Source: Rurimicrobium sp040387755 (GTDB lineage: Bacteria > Bacteroidota > Bacteroidia > Chitinophagales > Chitinophagaceae). Taken from it: a DNA stretch of 64,000 nt. Shown here piece after piece: positions 25,052 to 33,854 of the stretch (its first letter is position 1; each line of letters begins with the position of its first letter). The stretch covers positions 744,001 through 808,000 of the forward strand of contig JAZKDB010000002.1 of NCBI GenBank assembly GCA_040387755.1, in the 5' to 3' direction. Below the pieces are notes generated by a model that saw only the letters and a list, made by a program, of their open reading frames with translations, made no database searches and was not told where the DNA came from. A program made the position numbers and the translations under genes.

Positions 25052-25843
25052 ATGATTGAATTTGTACAACAACTGAAACTGAAGAACGAAAGTTTGTTTT
25101 ACTTCGGCTTGATTTGCCTGATACTCTCGGGGCTTTTTCTGGCGCTCACCAAATTGACCCACACGCAGGTATTTCAGGTGAATGCCTGGTACAAGCCTTT
25201 TAAGTTTGCCTTTTCGATTTTTCTGTTTAGCTGGACAATGGCTTTGTATTGCTCTTACCTACCCGATTTTAATATCCGCCTATTTAACTGGACACTCATT
25301 ATACTGTTCGGGTTTGAAATTGTCTATATAGCTATTCAGGCCGGCAAAGGACAATTATCTCATTTCAATTTAAGTACCCCACTCTATTCTTTTCTTTATG
25401 TACTGATGGCCATAGCTGCTACTGCAGTCACGGTATACAGCGCCTATATATGCTGGCTCTTCTTTAGTCAGGATTTCCCAGAGCTGCCAGATTATTATGT
25501 GTGGAGTATACGATTGGGACTGTTGCTTTTCGTCATTTTTTCTTTTGAGGGCTTCCTGATGGGTTCCAGATTAAATCATAGTGTGGGTGCAGTGAACGAT
25601 AATTCCAATTGGTTTATCATTGGATGGAGTAAAAGCTTTGGCGACCTGAGGGTAGCCCACTTTATCGGTATGCATGCCTTGCAACTGATACCTTTATTAT
25701 CTTTTTATTTACTCAAAAACACAAAAGCAACCATCAGCATTTCCCTGGTATACGGCCTTCTTGCTCTGGTCACTTTGGTACAGGCATTGCAGGGCAAACC
25801 ATTATTCAGACCAAAACAACAGCACGAAAAAACGGCATTGTAA
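25052..25843 (+). CDS. Multi-pass membrane protein of unknown function
   Basis: 263 aa with about seven or eight hydrophobic helices spread over the whole chain. Conserved-looking polar points are NAWYKPFKFAFS near residue 45, EGFLMGSR near 170 and HFIGMHALQLIP near 205. The in-membrane His and Arg residues could bind a cofactor, but I do not recognise the family. It is convergent with the kelch/T9SS gene, whose stop lies 22 bp away. Confidence 0.6.
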   Translation: MIEFVQQLKLKNESLFYFGLICLILSGLFLALTKLTHTQVFQVNAWYKPFKFAFSIFLFSWTMALYCSYLPDFNIRLFNWTLIILFGFEIVYIAIQAGKGQLSHFNLSTPLYSFLYVLMAIAATAVTVYSAYICWLFFSQDFPELPDYYVWSIRLGLLLFVIFSFEGFLMGSRLNHSVGAVNDNSNWFIIGWSKSFGDLRVAHFIGMHALQLIPLLSFYLLKNTKATISISLVYGLLALVTLVQALQGKPLFRPKQQHEKTAL

Positions 25844-25865
25844 ACAGATTCGGCAAGGATGTCAA

Positions 25866-28493
25866 TTATCTGATCAGGCTTACATCACCTTTATACATTT
25901 CTTCTTTTGCATCCGGATAATCAAATGTTACTTTTATCAGGTAATAATAGACACCCAGCTCAAGATCCTGACTATTAAATTTACCATCCCATGCTTTGTT
26001 AGGATTATAAGTGTTGAAAACCTCCTGCCCGTATCTGTTGAAGATGAGCATTTCGAACCGTTGGTATGTACCAGATAACAGTGCTTTAAATCCATCATTC
26101 AATCCATCTCCGTTTGGTGTAAATGCATTAGGGACAAGGAGCTTCCCTTTTTTGTATACCCTGCAACATTGTGTTACAGAATCCTTTTGTTCGCATTTAT
26201 TAACGACAATGAGCTTGAAACAATAATGGCCTGTGTCGGTGAAGGATTTTTTTATGTTTTTCTCTGTAGAAATTAGTGCTCCATTATAATACCATTCATA
26301 CTTCATTGCATTGACTGACCTGTTTTCGAAATCGAAATCGGGTCTATCTATACTGGCAATAAAAGGATTGATTACAAAATCTGCTTTAGGGGCAGATTCC
26401 AGAGCAATATTGACATAACTGGTATCTCCGACAAAGTCAGGGTCCCCAAAAATCTTTGTAATTATGGAATACCGTGTATTAACAGCAGGATAAAACTTAA
26501 TAAAGTGCTTTGCTGTGTCCAATTCAAAACCCGAAGATGGTGTAATATCAAAGCTCACACCGAGCGGCAATTTAAATAATAGTGTATCGCCTGGACAAAT
26601 TGTTGAATCAAGTATGCTGGGCAATTTTAAATTATCTACAACATAACAGCATTTAGTAACAGAATCTCTCTGCTCGCATTTATTTATTGCCACAAGTGTG
26701 ATGCAGTATTTGCCCATTTTTGAAAAACTATACGTCAAGTCCAATTCTGTAGAAATCAGAACCCCTTCGTAATACCATTCATACCTGATTGCATTTTTAG
26801 ACTGGTTTAAAAAATTGAACACCGGGTTGTCAATTTTCGCCTTTAGCGGATTGATATTGAAATCTGCTTTGGGGCTAGGGTACCCTGTAATGGTGAAGGA
26901 AATGGTATCATTTTTGAAGCAAGGATCATTGGGGTTCAGAGAAGTAGCGATGACTGTATATTTTGTGGTTGTGGTACCAAAAAACTCAATAAAGCCTGCC
27001 GTCTTGTTGATGTTGAAACCCGAACTTGGAGAAACATCTATCGTGCAGTTGAGCGGAATGAACATTTTAACGGTATCTCCCCCACATATAACTGTATCTG
27101 TGGGAGGATTGAGCTCTACCCCACCCACTAAACCTGTTTTAAAACAACTGGTATCAGGAATAAATTTCCATAAATCATTCATAAATTCAAGAACAGTACC
27201 GGTATTACCGTAGCCACCGAAAACATACAAAACTCCATTTTTATCAGTCCACAAACAAGAACCAAGTTTACCGGGAATTAAATTTGCGGGACTGGCCACT
27301 CCTTTAGTGCCGAAACTAAATGGTGGAGGGTCACCAATTCCACCCTTTACCTTTGTCCATTCAAAATTTTCGGTATTGAATAACCATAAATCGTTAAACA
27401 AACTTCCGCTGAAATTTGATCCTCCAAAAGTCCAAAAGGCCTTTGTGCAAACACTGTTTGATTGAGCAGATTGATTTTCAATTCGGGATGCAGGTACAGC
27501 ATTTACATCTGGTGAGCAATATGAAGTTTTAGTGCCGGTATCCTCAATATCATCAGTACCACCAATCCACGTCCACATCTTGGTTTTGGTATTATACTGC
27601 CACACATCATTTCTAAATCCTAAAGAAAAAAGACTACCTCCTCCAAACAAATAAAAATTATTATTGGCATCCTGCCATCTGGTATAGGAACAACGGGATG
27701 GAGGAACATTTGAAGCACTGGGCACCCCTTTTACTCCGTAATTGCCTAAATCACCGACCAAAGTTGTTCCAGACTCCCATGCCCAATTATTAGTACCTAT
27801 ATCGTAACTCCAAAGGTCATTTTTCGTTCCCGGTAATACCCCAAAAGAAGATTGTCCGCCAAATAACCAGAGCTTAGCATCATATACCCAGGCAGACTTG
27901 CATTCCTCTCTTGCTCCGGGTGTATATGCGCTTCCGGCTACACCTTTAGGTCCATAATTAGCCGATATAGTTGTGGCTGAATTTCCTTTCATCCAGGTCC
28001 ATTCGTTAGTTGCAATATTATACCTCCACAAAACGTCTGTACTAGGACCACTACCCAAATTGGTTCCGGCGAATAGCCACAAATCTCCGGCAGCATCTGC
28101 CCAGCAGTTAGCACCAAAGCCTAAAGCCGGAGGGTTGTTGAGTGCAGAAGGAACACCCATTGTACCAAATACTCCACTGGGTGCTGTAGTGAGCTTTGGA
28201 CCTTTCATCCAGGTCCATTGATTTGTAATTGGATTATACATCCACAAATCGTTATAATTAGGATTTCCGCCAAACATCCAGAAATTACCATTGAGGTCTT
28301 TCCAATAAGCTGCCTGATAACGTGCAGGAGGTTCGTTGGTAGGGCTGGAAACGCCTATAGTACCATAACTACCTAAAGACTCTCCGAAGTTTTCGCCTTT
28401 CAACCATACCCATTCACCACTTTGTGCATTGGAATAATTAGTAAAACTAAAGCAAACAAGAATTGCCAAAAAAAGTTGATTTATTTTTCTCAT
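25866..28493 (-). CDS. Kelch-like secreted protein with gliding-motility-type C-terminal domain
   Basis: 875 aa. Signal peptide (about 1-23) followed by six to seven kelch-type blades (residues 25-440), each with a WxFGG or LWLFGG core and a DLWxYNxxTNxWTWMKG strand. Two copies of a module follow (about 455-600 and 610-765), each with a CxGDT-type Ig-like start and a PKD-like part (FxNxSxNAxxYEWYYxGxLIST). The last 90 residues match the gliding motility-associated C-terminal domain: LLVPNAFTPNGDGLNDGF, then MLIFNRYGQEVF and LELGVYYYLIK. This is a type B T9SS signal. A surface-exposed or secreted structural role is inferred. Confidence 0.9.
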   Translation of the reverse strand: MRKINQLFLAILVCFSFTNYSNAQSGEWVWLKGENFGESLGSYGTIGVSSPTNEPPARYQAAYWKDLNGNFWMFGGNPNYNDLWMYNPITNQWTWMKGPKLTTAPSGVFGTMGVPSALNNPPALGFGANCWADAAGDLWLFAGTNLGSGPSTDVLWRYNIATNEWTWMKGNSATTISANYGPKGVAGSAYTPGAREECKSAWVYDAKLWLFGGQSSFGVLPGTKNDLWSYDIGTNNWAWESGTTLVGDLGNYGVKGVPSASNVPPSRCSYTRWQDANNNFYLFGGGSLFSLGFRNDVWQYNTKTKMWTWIGGTDDIEDTGTKTSYCSPDVNAVPASRIENQSAQSNSVCTKAFWTFGGSNFSGSLFNDLWLFNTENFEWTKVKGGIGDPPPFSFGTKGVASPANLIPGKLGSCLWTDKNGVLYVFGGYGNTGTVLEFMNDLWKFIPDTSCFKTGLVGGVELNPPTDTVICGGDTVKMFIPLNCTIDVSPSSGFNINKTAGFIEFFGTTTTKYTVIATSLNPNDPCFKNDTISFTITGYPSPKADFNINPLKAKIDNPVFNFLNQSKNAIRYEWYYEGVLISTELDLTYSFSKMGKYCITLVAINKCEQRDSVTKCCYVVDNLKLPSILDSTICPGDTLLFKLPLGVSFDITPSSGFELDTAKHFIKFYPAVNTRYSIITKIFGDPDFVGDTSYVNIALESAPKADFVINPFIASIDRPDFDFENRSVNAMKYEWYYNGALISTEKNIKKSFTDTGHYCFKLIVVNKCEQKDSVTQCCRVYKKGKLLVPNAFTPNGDGLNDGFKALLSGTYQRFEMLIFNRYGQEVFNTYNPNKAWDGKFNSQDLELGVYYYLIKVTFDYPDAKEEMYKGDVSLIR

Positions 28494-28513
28494 GACAGAA
28501 ATTTTCAGAAGAT

Positions 28514-29230
28514 TTAATGTTTTTTATTTTTTTTTAATTCACGCTCCTTTTCCCTCTCTTCGTGCTCTTCAAGCTCTTTAACTTTCCTCAGTATTTTACC
28601 TTTATGATTGATAGCATACTTCTCCCTGCCAATACCTACCAAAGCTTCACCATTATAAAATGAGCCAGCAAAATCAAATGATTTATTAAAGGCAAGTTTT
28701 CCTAATTGATTAATAAAGGTGAACTTATTACCCATTTTAATCATAGCCAGACCTTCTGAAAACTGAGTAGCCAATTCATACTTCGCTGTGATTACTTCTT
28801 TTAATTGCTCATTGACATAACCATACTTCCCGTTTCTTTTTATCAGTGCCATTTTGCCTGTAAAAGCATACACCTCATCATAGATTGGTTTTATTACCCA
28901 TTCTCCTTTAGTATTAATAAACCCGTATTTATTCCCAAATTTCACGGCGGCAAAACCGTTGAAAAAAGGATGAGCATCACGATACAATAATGGAATTTGG
29001 ACTTGACCACTTTCATTGATATATCCCCGAAGATTATCCTTTACCACGATTGCAAAACCATTGACAAACTCGCTACCAGCATAGTATTCTGGAGCTACAA
29101 TAGTTTTTCCATCAGCATTTTTATACCCCACTTTTGCATTTTCATAAAAACGCGAAAGTGGCGATTGGGCAAAGGAGCAATGCGCATTCAAAAGTGCAAC
29201 AAACAAAACAGAAAAGTATTTTACTTTCAT
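28514..29230 (-). CDS. Secreted WG-repeat protein
   Basis: 238 aa from the ATG at 29230, which begins a signal peptide (MKVKYFSVLFVALLNAHCSFAQ); the frame upstream to 29314 is unlikely to be used. Five to six WG-type repeats follow, each with a G-Y-x-N/D-x-x-G-x pattern (VGYKNADGKTIV, RGYINESGQVQI, YGFINTKGEWVI, YGYVNEQLKEVI, FTFINQLGKLAF). The tail is strongly charged (KELEEHEEREKERELKKNKK). WG repeats form beta structures of largely unknown role. It lies 20 bp after the kelch/T9SS gene start and is transcribed toward it, so the two may share a transcript. Confidence 0.8.
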   Translation of the reverse strand: MKVKYFSVLFVALLNAHCSFAQSPLSRFYENAKVGYKNADGKTIVAPEYYAGSEFVNGFAIVVKDNLRGYINESGQVQIPLLYRDAHPFFNGFAAVKFGNKYGFINTKGEWVIKPIYDEVYAFTGKMALIKRNGKYGYVNEQLKEVITAKYELATQFSEGLAMIKMGNKFTFINQLGKLAFNKSFDFAGSFYNGEALVGIGREKYAINHKGKILRKVKELEEHEEREKERELKKNKKH

Positions 29231-29532
29231 AACCAACTTATTACTAAATAATATAAATACAATATAAAATATAACAGCCTTTAAACTATAATCAAAACAC
29301 AATAAATATGTCAAGAAGTATACACCATTATACTTTATAATAAAATTCCATTTATTTTAAAACAAATAGAATATTACTTATCATAATTAACACATTATCT
29401 GTTCATATAGACATAATAAAACATAAAATGATTGGGCAAAAGTAACAAAAAAATCCATAGCCTATAATTTTATCCCTTATCAAAATCTTCCGCTTACCTT
29501 TACCCAATTATTTTTATAGAACAGCATATCGT
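29231..29532. other. Divergent intergenic region, WG-repeat gene / panB
   Basis: About 300 bp, very AT-rich, no ORF. It must hold two divergent promoters. A TACCTTTA box at 29495-29502, 31 bp before panB, is close to TANNTTTG. I found no repeat or structured RNA. Confidence 0.4.
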
Positions 29533-30348
29533 ATGTCCGTACATTCTGAAATAAAAAGAGTAACCACGCACACCTTGCAGTGGATGAAGCAAAACAATGA
29601 AAAGATCAGTATGCTGACGGCTTACGATTATTCGATGGCCACCATTTTAGATGCCGCAGGAATTGATGTATTACTCGTTGGCGACTCGGCCTCCAATGTA
29701 ATGGCGGGTAATAGCACTACCCTTCCTATCACGCTCGACCACATGATTTATCATGCTCAAAGTGTCATGCGCGGTATCGAACGTTGCTTGGTTATTGTTG
29801 ATTTGCCTTTTGGTAGTTATCAGGGCAACAGTAAGAAGGCTTTGGAGTCTGCTATACGTGTGATGAAAGAAACAGGAGCGCATGCCATAAAACTGGAAGG
29901 TGGTAAGGATGAGTGTGAATCCATTAGCCGTATAGTGAGTGCAGGTGTGCCCGTGATGGGTCATCTGGGATTAACTCCTCAATCCATTAATAAATTTGGC
30001 ACTTATGCTGTGCGAGCCAAAGAAGATGAAGAAGCAGAAATGCTGATAGAAAATGCTCATGCACTTCAAGCCGCAGGTTGTTTTTCGATTGTATTAGAAA
30101 AAATACCTGCCAGCCTGGGCAAACGTGTGGCGGAAGAACTTAAAATTCCCGTAATAGGTATTGGTGCAGGAATGCATGTAGATGGGCAAGTGTTGGTGAT
30201 GCATGATATGTTGGGTATAACCAAAGATTTTTCTCCTAAATTTTTGCGCCGCTACCACAATTTGCTGGAAGAAATTACTAAAGCCACACAACATTATATC
30301 GCTGACGTAAAAGGAAATCTTTTCCCTAATGAAAACGAACAATACTGA
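29533..30348 (+). CDS. panB: 3-methyl-2-oxobutanoate hydroxymethyltransferase
   Basis: 271 aa, normal length. It transfers a hydroxymethyl group from methylene-tetrahydrofolate to 2-oxoisovalerate, giving ketopantoate for pantothenate and CoA synthesis in the cytoplasm. Family blocks: MLTAYDYSMATILDAAGID, LLVGDSASNVMAG (Mg-binding region), LPFGSYQGNSKKAL, AHAIKLEGG, GVPVMGHLGLTPQS, VLEKIPASLGKRV and IGIGAGMHVDGQVLVMHDMLG. No panC or panD is adjacent. Its stop codon directly abuts the stop of the convergent gene, with no base between. Confidence 0.95.
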   Translation: MSVHSEIKRVTTHTLQWMKQNNEKISMLTAYDYSMATILDAAGIDVLLVGDSASNVMAGNSTTLPITLDHMIYHAQSVMRGIERCLVIVDLPFGSYQGNSKKALESAIRVMKETGAHAIKLEGGKDECESISRIVSAGVPVMGHLGLTPQSINKFGTYAVRAKEDEEAEMLIENAHALQAAGCFSIVLEKIPASLGKRVAEELKIPVIGIGAGMHVDGQVLVMHDMLGITKDFSPKFLRRYHNLLEEITKATQHYIADVKGNLFPNENEQY

Positions 30349-30858
30349 TTAAAAATAGCCAAAATAAATTCCTGCATTTTTTGAATATTCAATATTAATT
30401 TCATCTCCTTCAGACAAGGTCATGAAGTCCTCTTCGTCTACCTGAATACTTAATTTTTGAAGAGAATTGAGGTAAAAATGGAAGGTATTGTTGTGCGGCA
30501 GAAAAGTCTTTTTGGTAATCATTACGCGCTCTACAATCTTTATTTTTTGGCGGATATCTTTTTTGATTTTGGTTAGCTCTGTACTGCGTGAAAAACGAAT
30601 AGCCACCCAAAAAATGAATGATAAGATAAGGAGGGTTATAAAATAATTTTCCCAGGAAAAGATGGTTTCAGTATTGAAAACCTTTCCTTCTTTTTGAATA
30701 TTCTTCCAGGCCCCGGCAAAAGATATGACCACCGCACCAGTTAGCATTACTTTCAATATTCGCTGAAATGCATGCTCCTCTTTACTCGCTTTCTTTTTCA
30801 GAAAAGCCAGTTCGGAAAAGCTTAAGGCTTCCTGATAGGTCTCATTGCGACTTAACAT
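30349..30858 (-). CDS. Two-TM membrane protein of unknown function
   Basis: 169 aa from the ATG at 30858. An N-terminal helical segment rich in Lys and Glu leads to two TM helices (about residues 37-55 and 70-88). A cytoplasmic domain of about 75 residues follows, with beta strands (NNTFHFYLNSLQKLSIQVDEEDFMTLSEGDEINIEYSKNAGIYFG) that read like a small beta-barrel domain. I recognise no family. It lies 32 bp downstream of the rel gene on the same strand and may share its transcript. Confidence 0.6.
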   Translation of the reverse strand: MLSRNETYQEALSFSELAFLKKKASKEEHAFQRILKVMLTGAVVISFAGAWKNIQKEGKVFNTETIFSWENYFITLLILSFIFWVAIRFSRSTELTKIKKDIRQKIKIVERVMITKKTFLPHNNTFHFYLNSLQKLSIQVDEEDFMTLSEGDEINIEYSKNAGIYFGYF

Positions 30859-30890
30859 CAATATCAATAATTTTCGTCTGTCTAAAGGTA

Positions 30891-33140
30891 TTAATCCATA
30901 GTTTCAATTCTCTGTACTGTAATAATACCTTCTAAAGATGCCAATTGATTGCACAATTGGTCAAATTCTTCTTTGTCGTGAACATACACCATAATTGTTC
31001 CTTCAAAAATACCATCCTGCGAATCAATACTGATAGAACGCATATTCATATTCAACGAATCGGAAATGATATTGGTGATTTTTTTTATTACCCCCACATC
31101 ATCCAGCCCGGTGATACGGACACCACTAAGGAAAGATATTTCTTTGTTTTTTGCCCATTTTGTTTTCACCACCCTATGGCCATAATGAGATAATAAACGG
31201 GCGGCATTGGGGCAATCAGAACGATGAATTTTTAGTCCTTCGCCTGCGGTAATAAAGCCAAATACATCATCACCAGGTATGGGTTGACAGCAATTGGCCA
31301 GTTTGTACAATATCTTATCCGAACTTTCTCCAAAGATGATTAACTCAGCTCCTTTAGCTGGTTTTTTGAGTATCTCATCCTGAGCAACCTCCGTTATTTT
31401 AGTATCAATCACTTTTACCGGAGCCACTAATTTATCGCCACTCACCTTAAACTCTCTCAACTCCTTTACATCAATATTGCCGATAGCAATCGCATAATAC
31501 ACATCATGAGGTGATTGCTTTTTAAAATGAATCATTAACTCATTGGCATTATAAGCATTCAACGACACTCCCATATGACTGAGCTTACGCTCCAGCACTT
31601 CTTTTCCATCCTCTGCAATCTTCCTCTTTTGCTCTTTGAGGTAATATTTAATTCTTGACTTCGCTTTGGCAGTGATAACAAAATTGAGCCAATCTTCTCC
31701 TGGCTTTTGCTTGCTGGATGAAATCACTTCTACCTGATCACCACTTTTGAGCGGATGGCTGAGAGGCACTAATTTATAATTTACTTTAGCACCAATACAT
31801 CGGGCACCCAACTCAGAGTGGATGTCAAATGCAAAGTCCAGAGCTGTAGCACCTTTGGGCAAAACACGCATATCTCCTTTGGGTGTATACACATAAATTT
31901 CTTCGGTAAATAAATCCAACTTGAAATCCTGCATAAAGTCCAGCGTATCAGAGTCTGTATTATTATTCAACACATCCCTTAGGTGCTGCAGCCAGGCATC
32001 TAGTTTACTTTCCTGCGGACGAGGAACACCTTCCTTATATTTCCAATGAGCTGCCAAACCTTTTTCGGCAATGGCATTCATGCGTTTGGTTTTGATTTGT
32101 ACTTCTACCCATTTACCGCCGGGCCCCATAACTGTTGTGTGCAAAGCTTCGTAACCATTGCCCTTTGGTACACTCAACCAATCCCTTAACCTGTCTGGGC
32201 TGGGACGGTAATAATTGGTAATCATGGAATATACTTTCCAGCAATCTTCCTTTTCCTTTTCATATTCGGAGTCCAGTACAATACGGATGGCAAACAAATC
32301 ATATACTTCCTCAAAAGTGACATGCTTTGTTCTTATTTTGTTCCAGATAGAATTAATGGATTTGGGACGACCATAAATATCAAAATTAAGGCCCATTTTG
32401 GTGAGCTCCTCTTTGATGGGCTTAATAAATTCATTGATATAGCGTGTTCTTTCGCGTTTTGTTTCTTTCAGACCATTGGCTATGGTGGCATAGGTTTCGG
32501 GCTGGGTGTATTTGAGTGCTAAATCCTCGAGCTCAGATTTAATTTCATACAATCCCAGGCGATGCGCAAGTGGTGCATATATATACGTGGTCTCTGAACA
32601 TATTTTTAATTGCTTATCGCGGGCCATACTGCCGAGTGTCCGCATATTATGCAATCTGTCGGCCAGTTTTATCAAAATAACACGTGGATCTTCGGCAAGG
32701 GCCATCAGAATTTTCCTGAAATTCTCGGCTTGCATAGATGTTTCAGAATTACCATCTACTACGATAGCAATTTTAGTCAGTCCATCAATAATTTTAGCCA
32801 CAGTGATTCCAAACTCTTCTTGCATATCCTCCAGCGTCAGTTCAGTGTCTTCTACCACATCATGCAAAAGTGCGCAGATAACAGAAGTGACTCCCAGACT
32901 AATTTCTTCCACCACAATCTTTGCCACGGCAAGGGGATGAAGAATATAGGGTTCGCCGGATTTACGACGCATATCCTTGTGTGCATCGGCCGATATTTCG
33001 AATGCTCTGCGAATACGGTCTTTATCACCTTTCTTAATACGTTCCTTTAATGCACGCAATAAGCCTCTGTATTCTCTGAGTATCAGCTTTTTTTCTTCTT
33101 CTTCGTTAAAGTTGTATGTTTCTGTGATTGTACTACTCAT
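30891..33140 (-). CDS. rel: Bifunctional (p)ppGpp synthetase/hydrolase, RelA/SpoT family
   Basis: 749 aa, the full long-RSH architecture. The N-terminal HD hydrolase domain has its metal and catalytic residues (H68 in EPYILHPLAVA, HD in LLHDVVEDTE at 93-98, RLHNMRTLGSM), so hydrolysis is likely active. The synthetase domain follows (YGRPKSINSIWNKI, YDLFAIRIV, NGYEALHTTVMGPGGKWVEVQIKT). Then come a TGS domain (IYVYTPKGDMRVLPKGATALDFAFDIH), a zinc-finger/CC region (ANCCQPIPGDDVFGFI) and a C-terminal ACT domain. It controls the stringent response on the ribosome. The 714 bp upstream hold the three small RNA units, transcribed away from it. Confidence 0.95.
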   Translation of the reverse strand: MSSTITETYNFNEEEEKKLILREYRGLLRALKERIKKGDKDRIRRAFEISADAHKDMRRKSGEPYILHPLAVAKIVVEEISLGVTSVICALLHDVVEDTELTLEDMQEEFGITVAKIIDGLTKIAIVVDGNSETSMQAENFRKILMALAEDPRVILIKLADRLHNMRTLGSMARDKQLKICSETTYIYAPLAHRLGLYEIKSELEDLALKYTQPETYATIANGLKETKRERTRYINEFIKPIKEELTKMGLNFDIYGRPKSINSIWNKIRTKHVTFEEVYDLFAIRIVLDSEYEKEKEDCWKVYSMITNYYRPSPDRLRDWLSVPKGNGYEALHTTVMGPGGKWVEVQIKTKRMNAIAEKGLAAHWKYKEGVPRPQESKLDAWLQHLRDVLNNNTDSDTLDFMQDFKLDLFTEEIYVYTPKGDMRVLPKGATALDFAFDIHSELGARCIGAKVNYKLVPLSHPLKSGDQVEVISSSKQKPGEDWLNFVITAKAKSRIKYYLKEQKRKIAEDGKEVLERKLSHMGVSLNAYNANELMIHFKKQSPHDVYYAIAIGNIDVKELREFKVSGDKLVAPVKVIDTKITEVAQDEILKKPAKGAELIIFGESSDKILYKLANCCQPIPGDDVFGFITAGEGLKIHRSDCPNAARLLSHYGHRVVKTKWAKNKEISFLSGVRITGLDDVGVIKKITNIISDSLNMNMRSISIDSQDGIFEGTIMVYVHDKEEFDQLCNQLASLEGIITVQRIETMD

Positions 33141-33292
33141 ATGATAATCTTAGGCTAATACTCAAAAATACAAATCTTTGTGGCGGATAAAAAATATTAT
33201 TAATTCATTGGGCCATTTCTTATTTAATGTCTGAAACAGTTATCCGTTGTGCTATACTGAATTTTCAATAAAAACCTTCAACTTGAATACTA

Positions 33293-33308
33293 TGGCACGG
33301 TATTTGAT
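33293..33308 (+). promoter_or_regulatory. Sigma-54-like promoter of sRNA copy 1
   Basis: TGGCACGGTATTTGAT fits the sigma-54 layout GG-N10-GC except that the -12 pair reads GA. Sequence identity among the three loci begins exactly at this TGGCAC and not before it. If A307 is taken as -12, +1 falls at 33319, the first base of the block that is identical in all three copies. Confidence 0.5.
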
Positions 33309-33318
33309 GCATATAAGG

Positions 33319-33381
33319 TAGTTTCATTTTATATACGGTTTATTGGTTAAGCGGGCTTTATTCCTAAAGCCTGCTTTTTTT
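33319..33381 (+). ncRNA. Tandem small RNA, copy 1 of 3
   Basis: About 63 nt, predicted. The first 36 bases (33319-33354) are identical in all three copies and AU-rich. They run into a terminator hairpin (10-bp stem 33350-33359 with 33366-33375, loop ATTCCT, one G-U) and a run of seven U. No ORF with a start codon and plausible length lies inside. Start inferred from the sigma-54-like promoter, end from the U-tract. No known family recognised. Confidence 0.6.
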
Positions 33382-33495
33382 ATGTCCTGATTTTTGAGAA
33401 CGGACTAAAACAAAATGCTTCATTATCAATAAGAAATTAGTTATTTACCGTTTTTTCTGAAAATTTTTTAAACAAAATCGAAAAACCCATCTTCA

Positions 33496-33511
33496 TGGCA
33501 CGGTATTTGAT
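33496..33511 (+). promoter_or_regulatory. Sigma-54-like promoter of sRNA copy 2
   Basis: Identical to the element at 33293 over all 16 bases, while the flanking upstream DNA is unrelated. The predicted +1 is at 33522. Confidence 0.5.
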
Positions 33512-33521
33512 GCATAATAGG

Positions 33522-33585
33522 TAGTTTCATTTTATATACGGTTTATTGGTTAAGCGGACTTTATTCTTAAAGACCGCTTTTTTTT
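33522..33585 (+). ncRNA. Tandem small RNA, copy 2 of 3
   Basis: About 64 nt, predicted. It has the same 36-nt 5' block as copies 1 and 3. The hairpin (33553-33562 with 33569-33578) reads AGCGGACTTT/AAAGACCGCT, with one A-A mismatch and a full Watson-Crick pair where copies 1 and 3 have G-U. A run of eight U follows. Confidence 0.6.
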
Positions 33586-33712
33586 GCCCAATCGTCAGCA
33601 AAAAGTATAGAATATTCCAAATAACAGATAATCAGGTGTGTATTTGAGATTTTTTTTACCAAAAAGGGCTTTTTCAAAAAAAAATTTCTAAAAAATTAAT
33701 AATTAAATATTG

Positions 33713-33728
33713 TGGCACGGTATTTGAT
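33713..33728 (+). promoter_or_regulatory. Sigma-54-like promoter of sRNA copy 3
   Basis: Third exact copy of the 16-bp element. A poly-A/T upstream region differs from those of copies 1 and 2. The predicted +1 is at 33739. Confidence 0.5.
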
Positions 33729-33738
33729 GCATAATAAG

Positions 33739-33802
33739 TAGTTTCATTTTATATACGGTTTATTGGTTAAGCGGTCCCTATTCCTAGGGACTGCTTTTTT
33801 TT
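33739..33802 (+). ncRNA. Tandem small RNA, copy 3 of 3
   Basis: About 64 nt, predicted. The 5' block is identical to the other copies. The hairpin stem (33770-33779 with 33786-33795) reads AGCGGTCCCT/AGGGACTGCT. Compared with copy 1, three pairs changed on both sides (G-C to T-A, T-A to C-G twice), so base pairing was kept while sequence changed. A run of eight U follows. The gene at 33855 begins 52 bp later. Confidence 0.6.
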
Positions 33803-33854
33803 ACCAATGCTTATGGAAAATTTCCATTCCTGATTCTAAGTATAAAATGATTTT

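Noticed and set aside
33293..33308. Vegetative Bacteroidota promoter (TANNTTTG) in the sRNA repeats
   Set aside because: GGTATTTG lacks the TA at the right distance from TTTG and no -33 TTTG is shared; the GG-N10-GA layout fits sigma-54 better, although -12 is not perfect.
33811..33827. ATGGAAAATTTCCAT near 33813 as a fourth CGTGGAAATTTCC site
   Set aside because: The core is one base longer and the CGTGG flank is absent, so it may be a chance AT-rich dyad.
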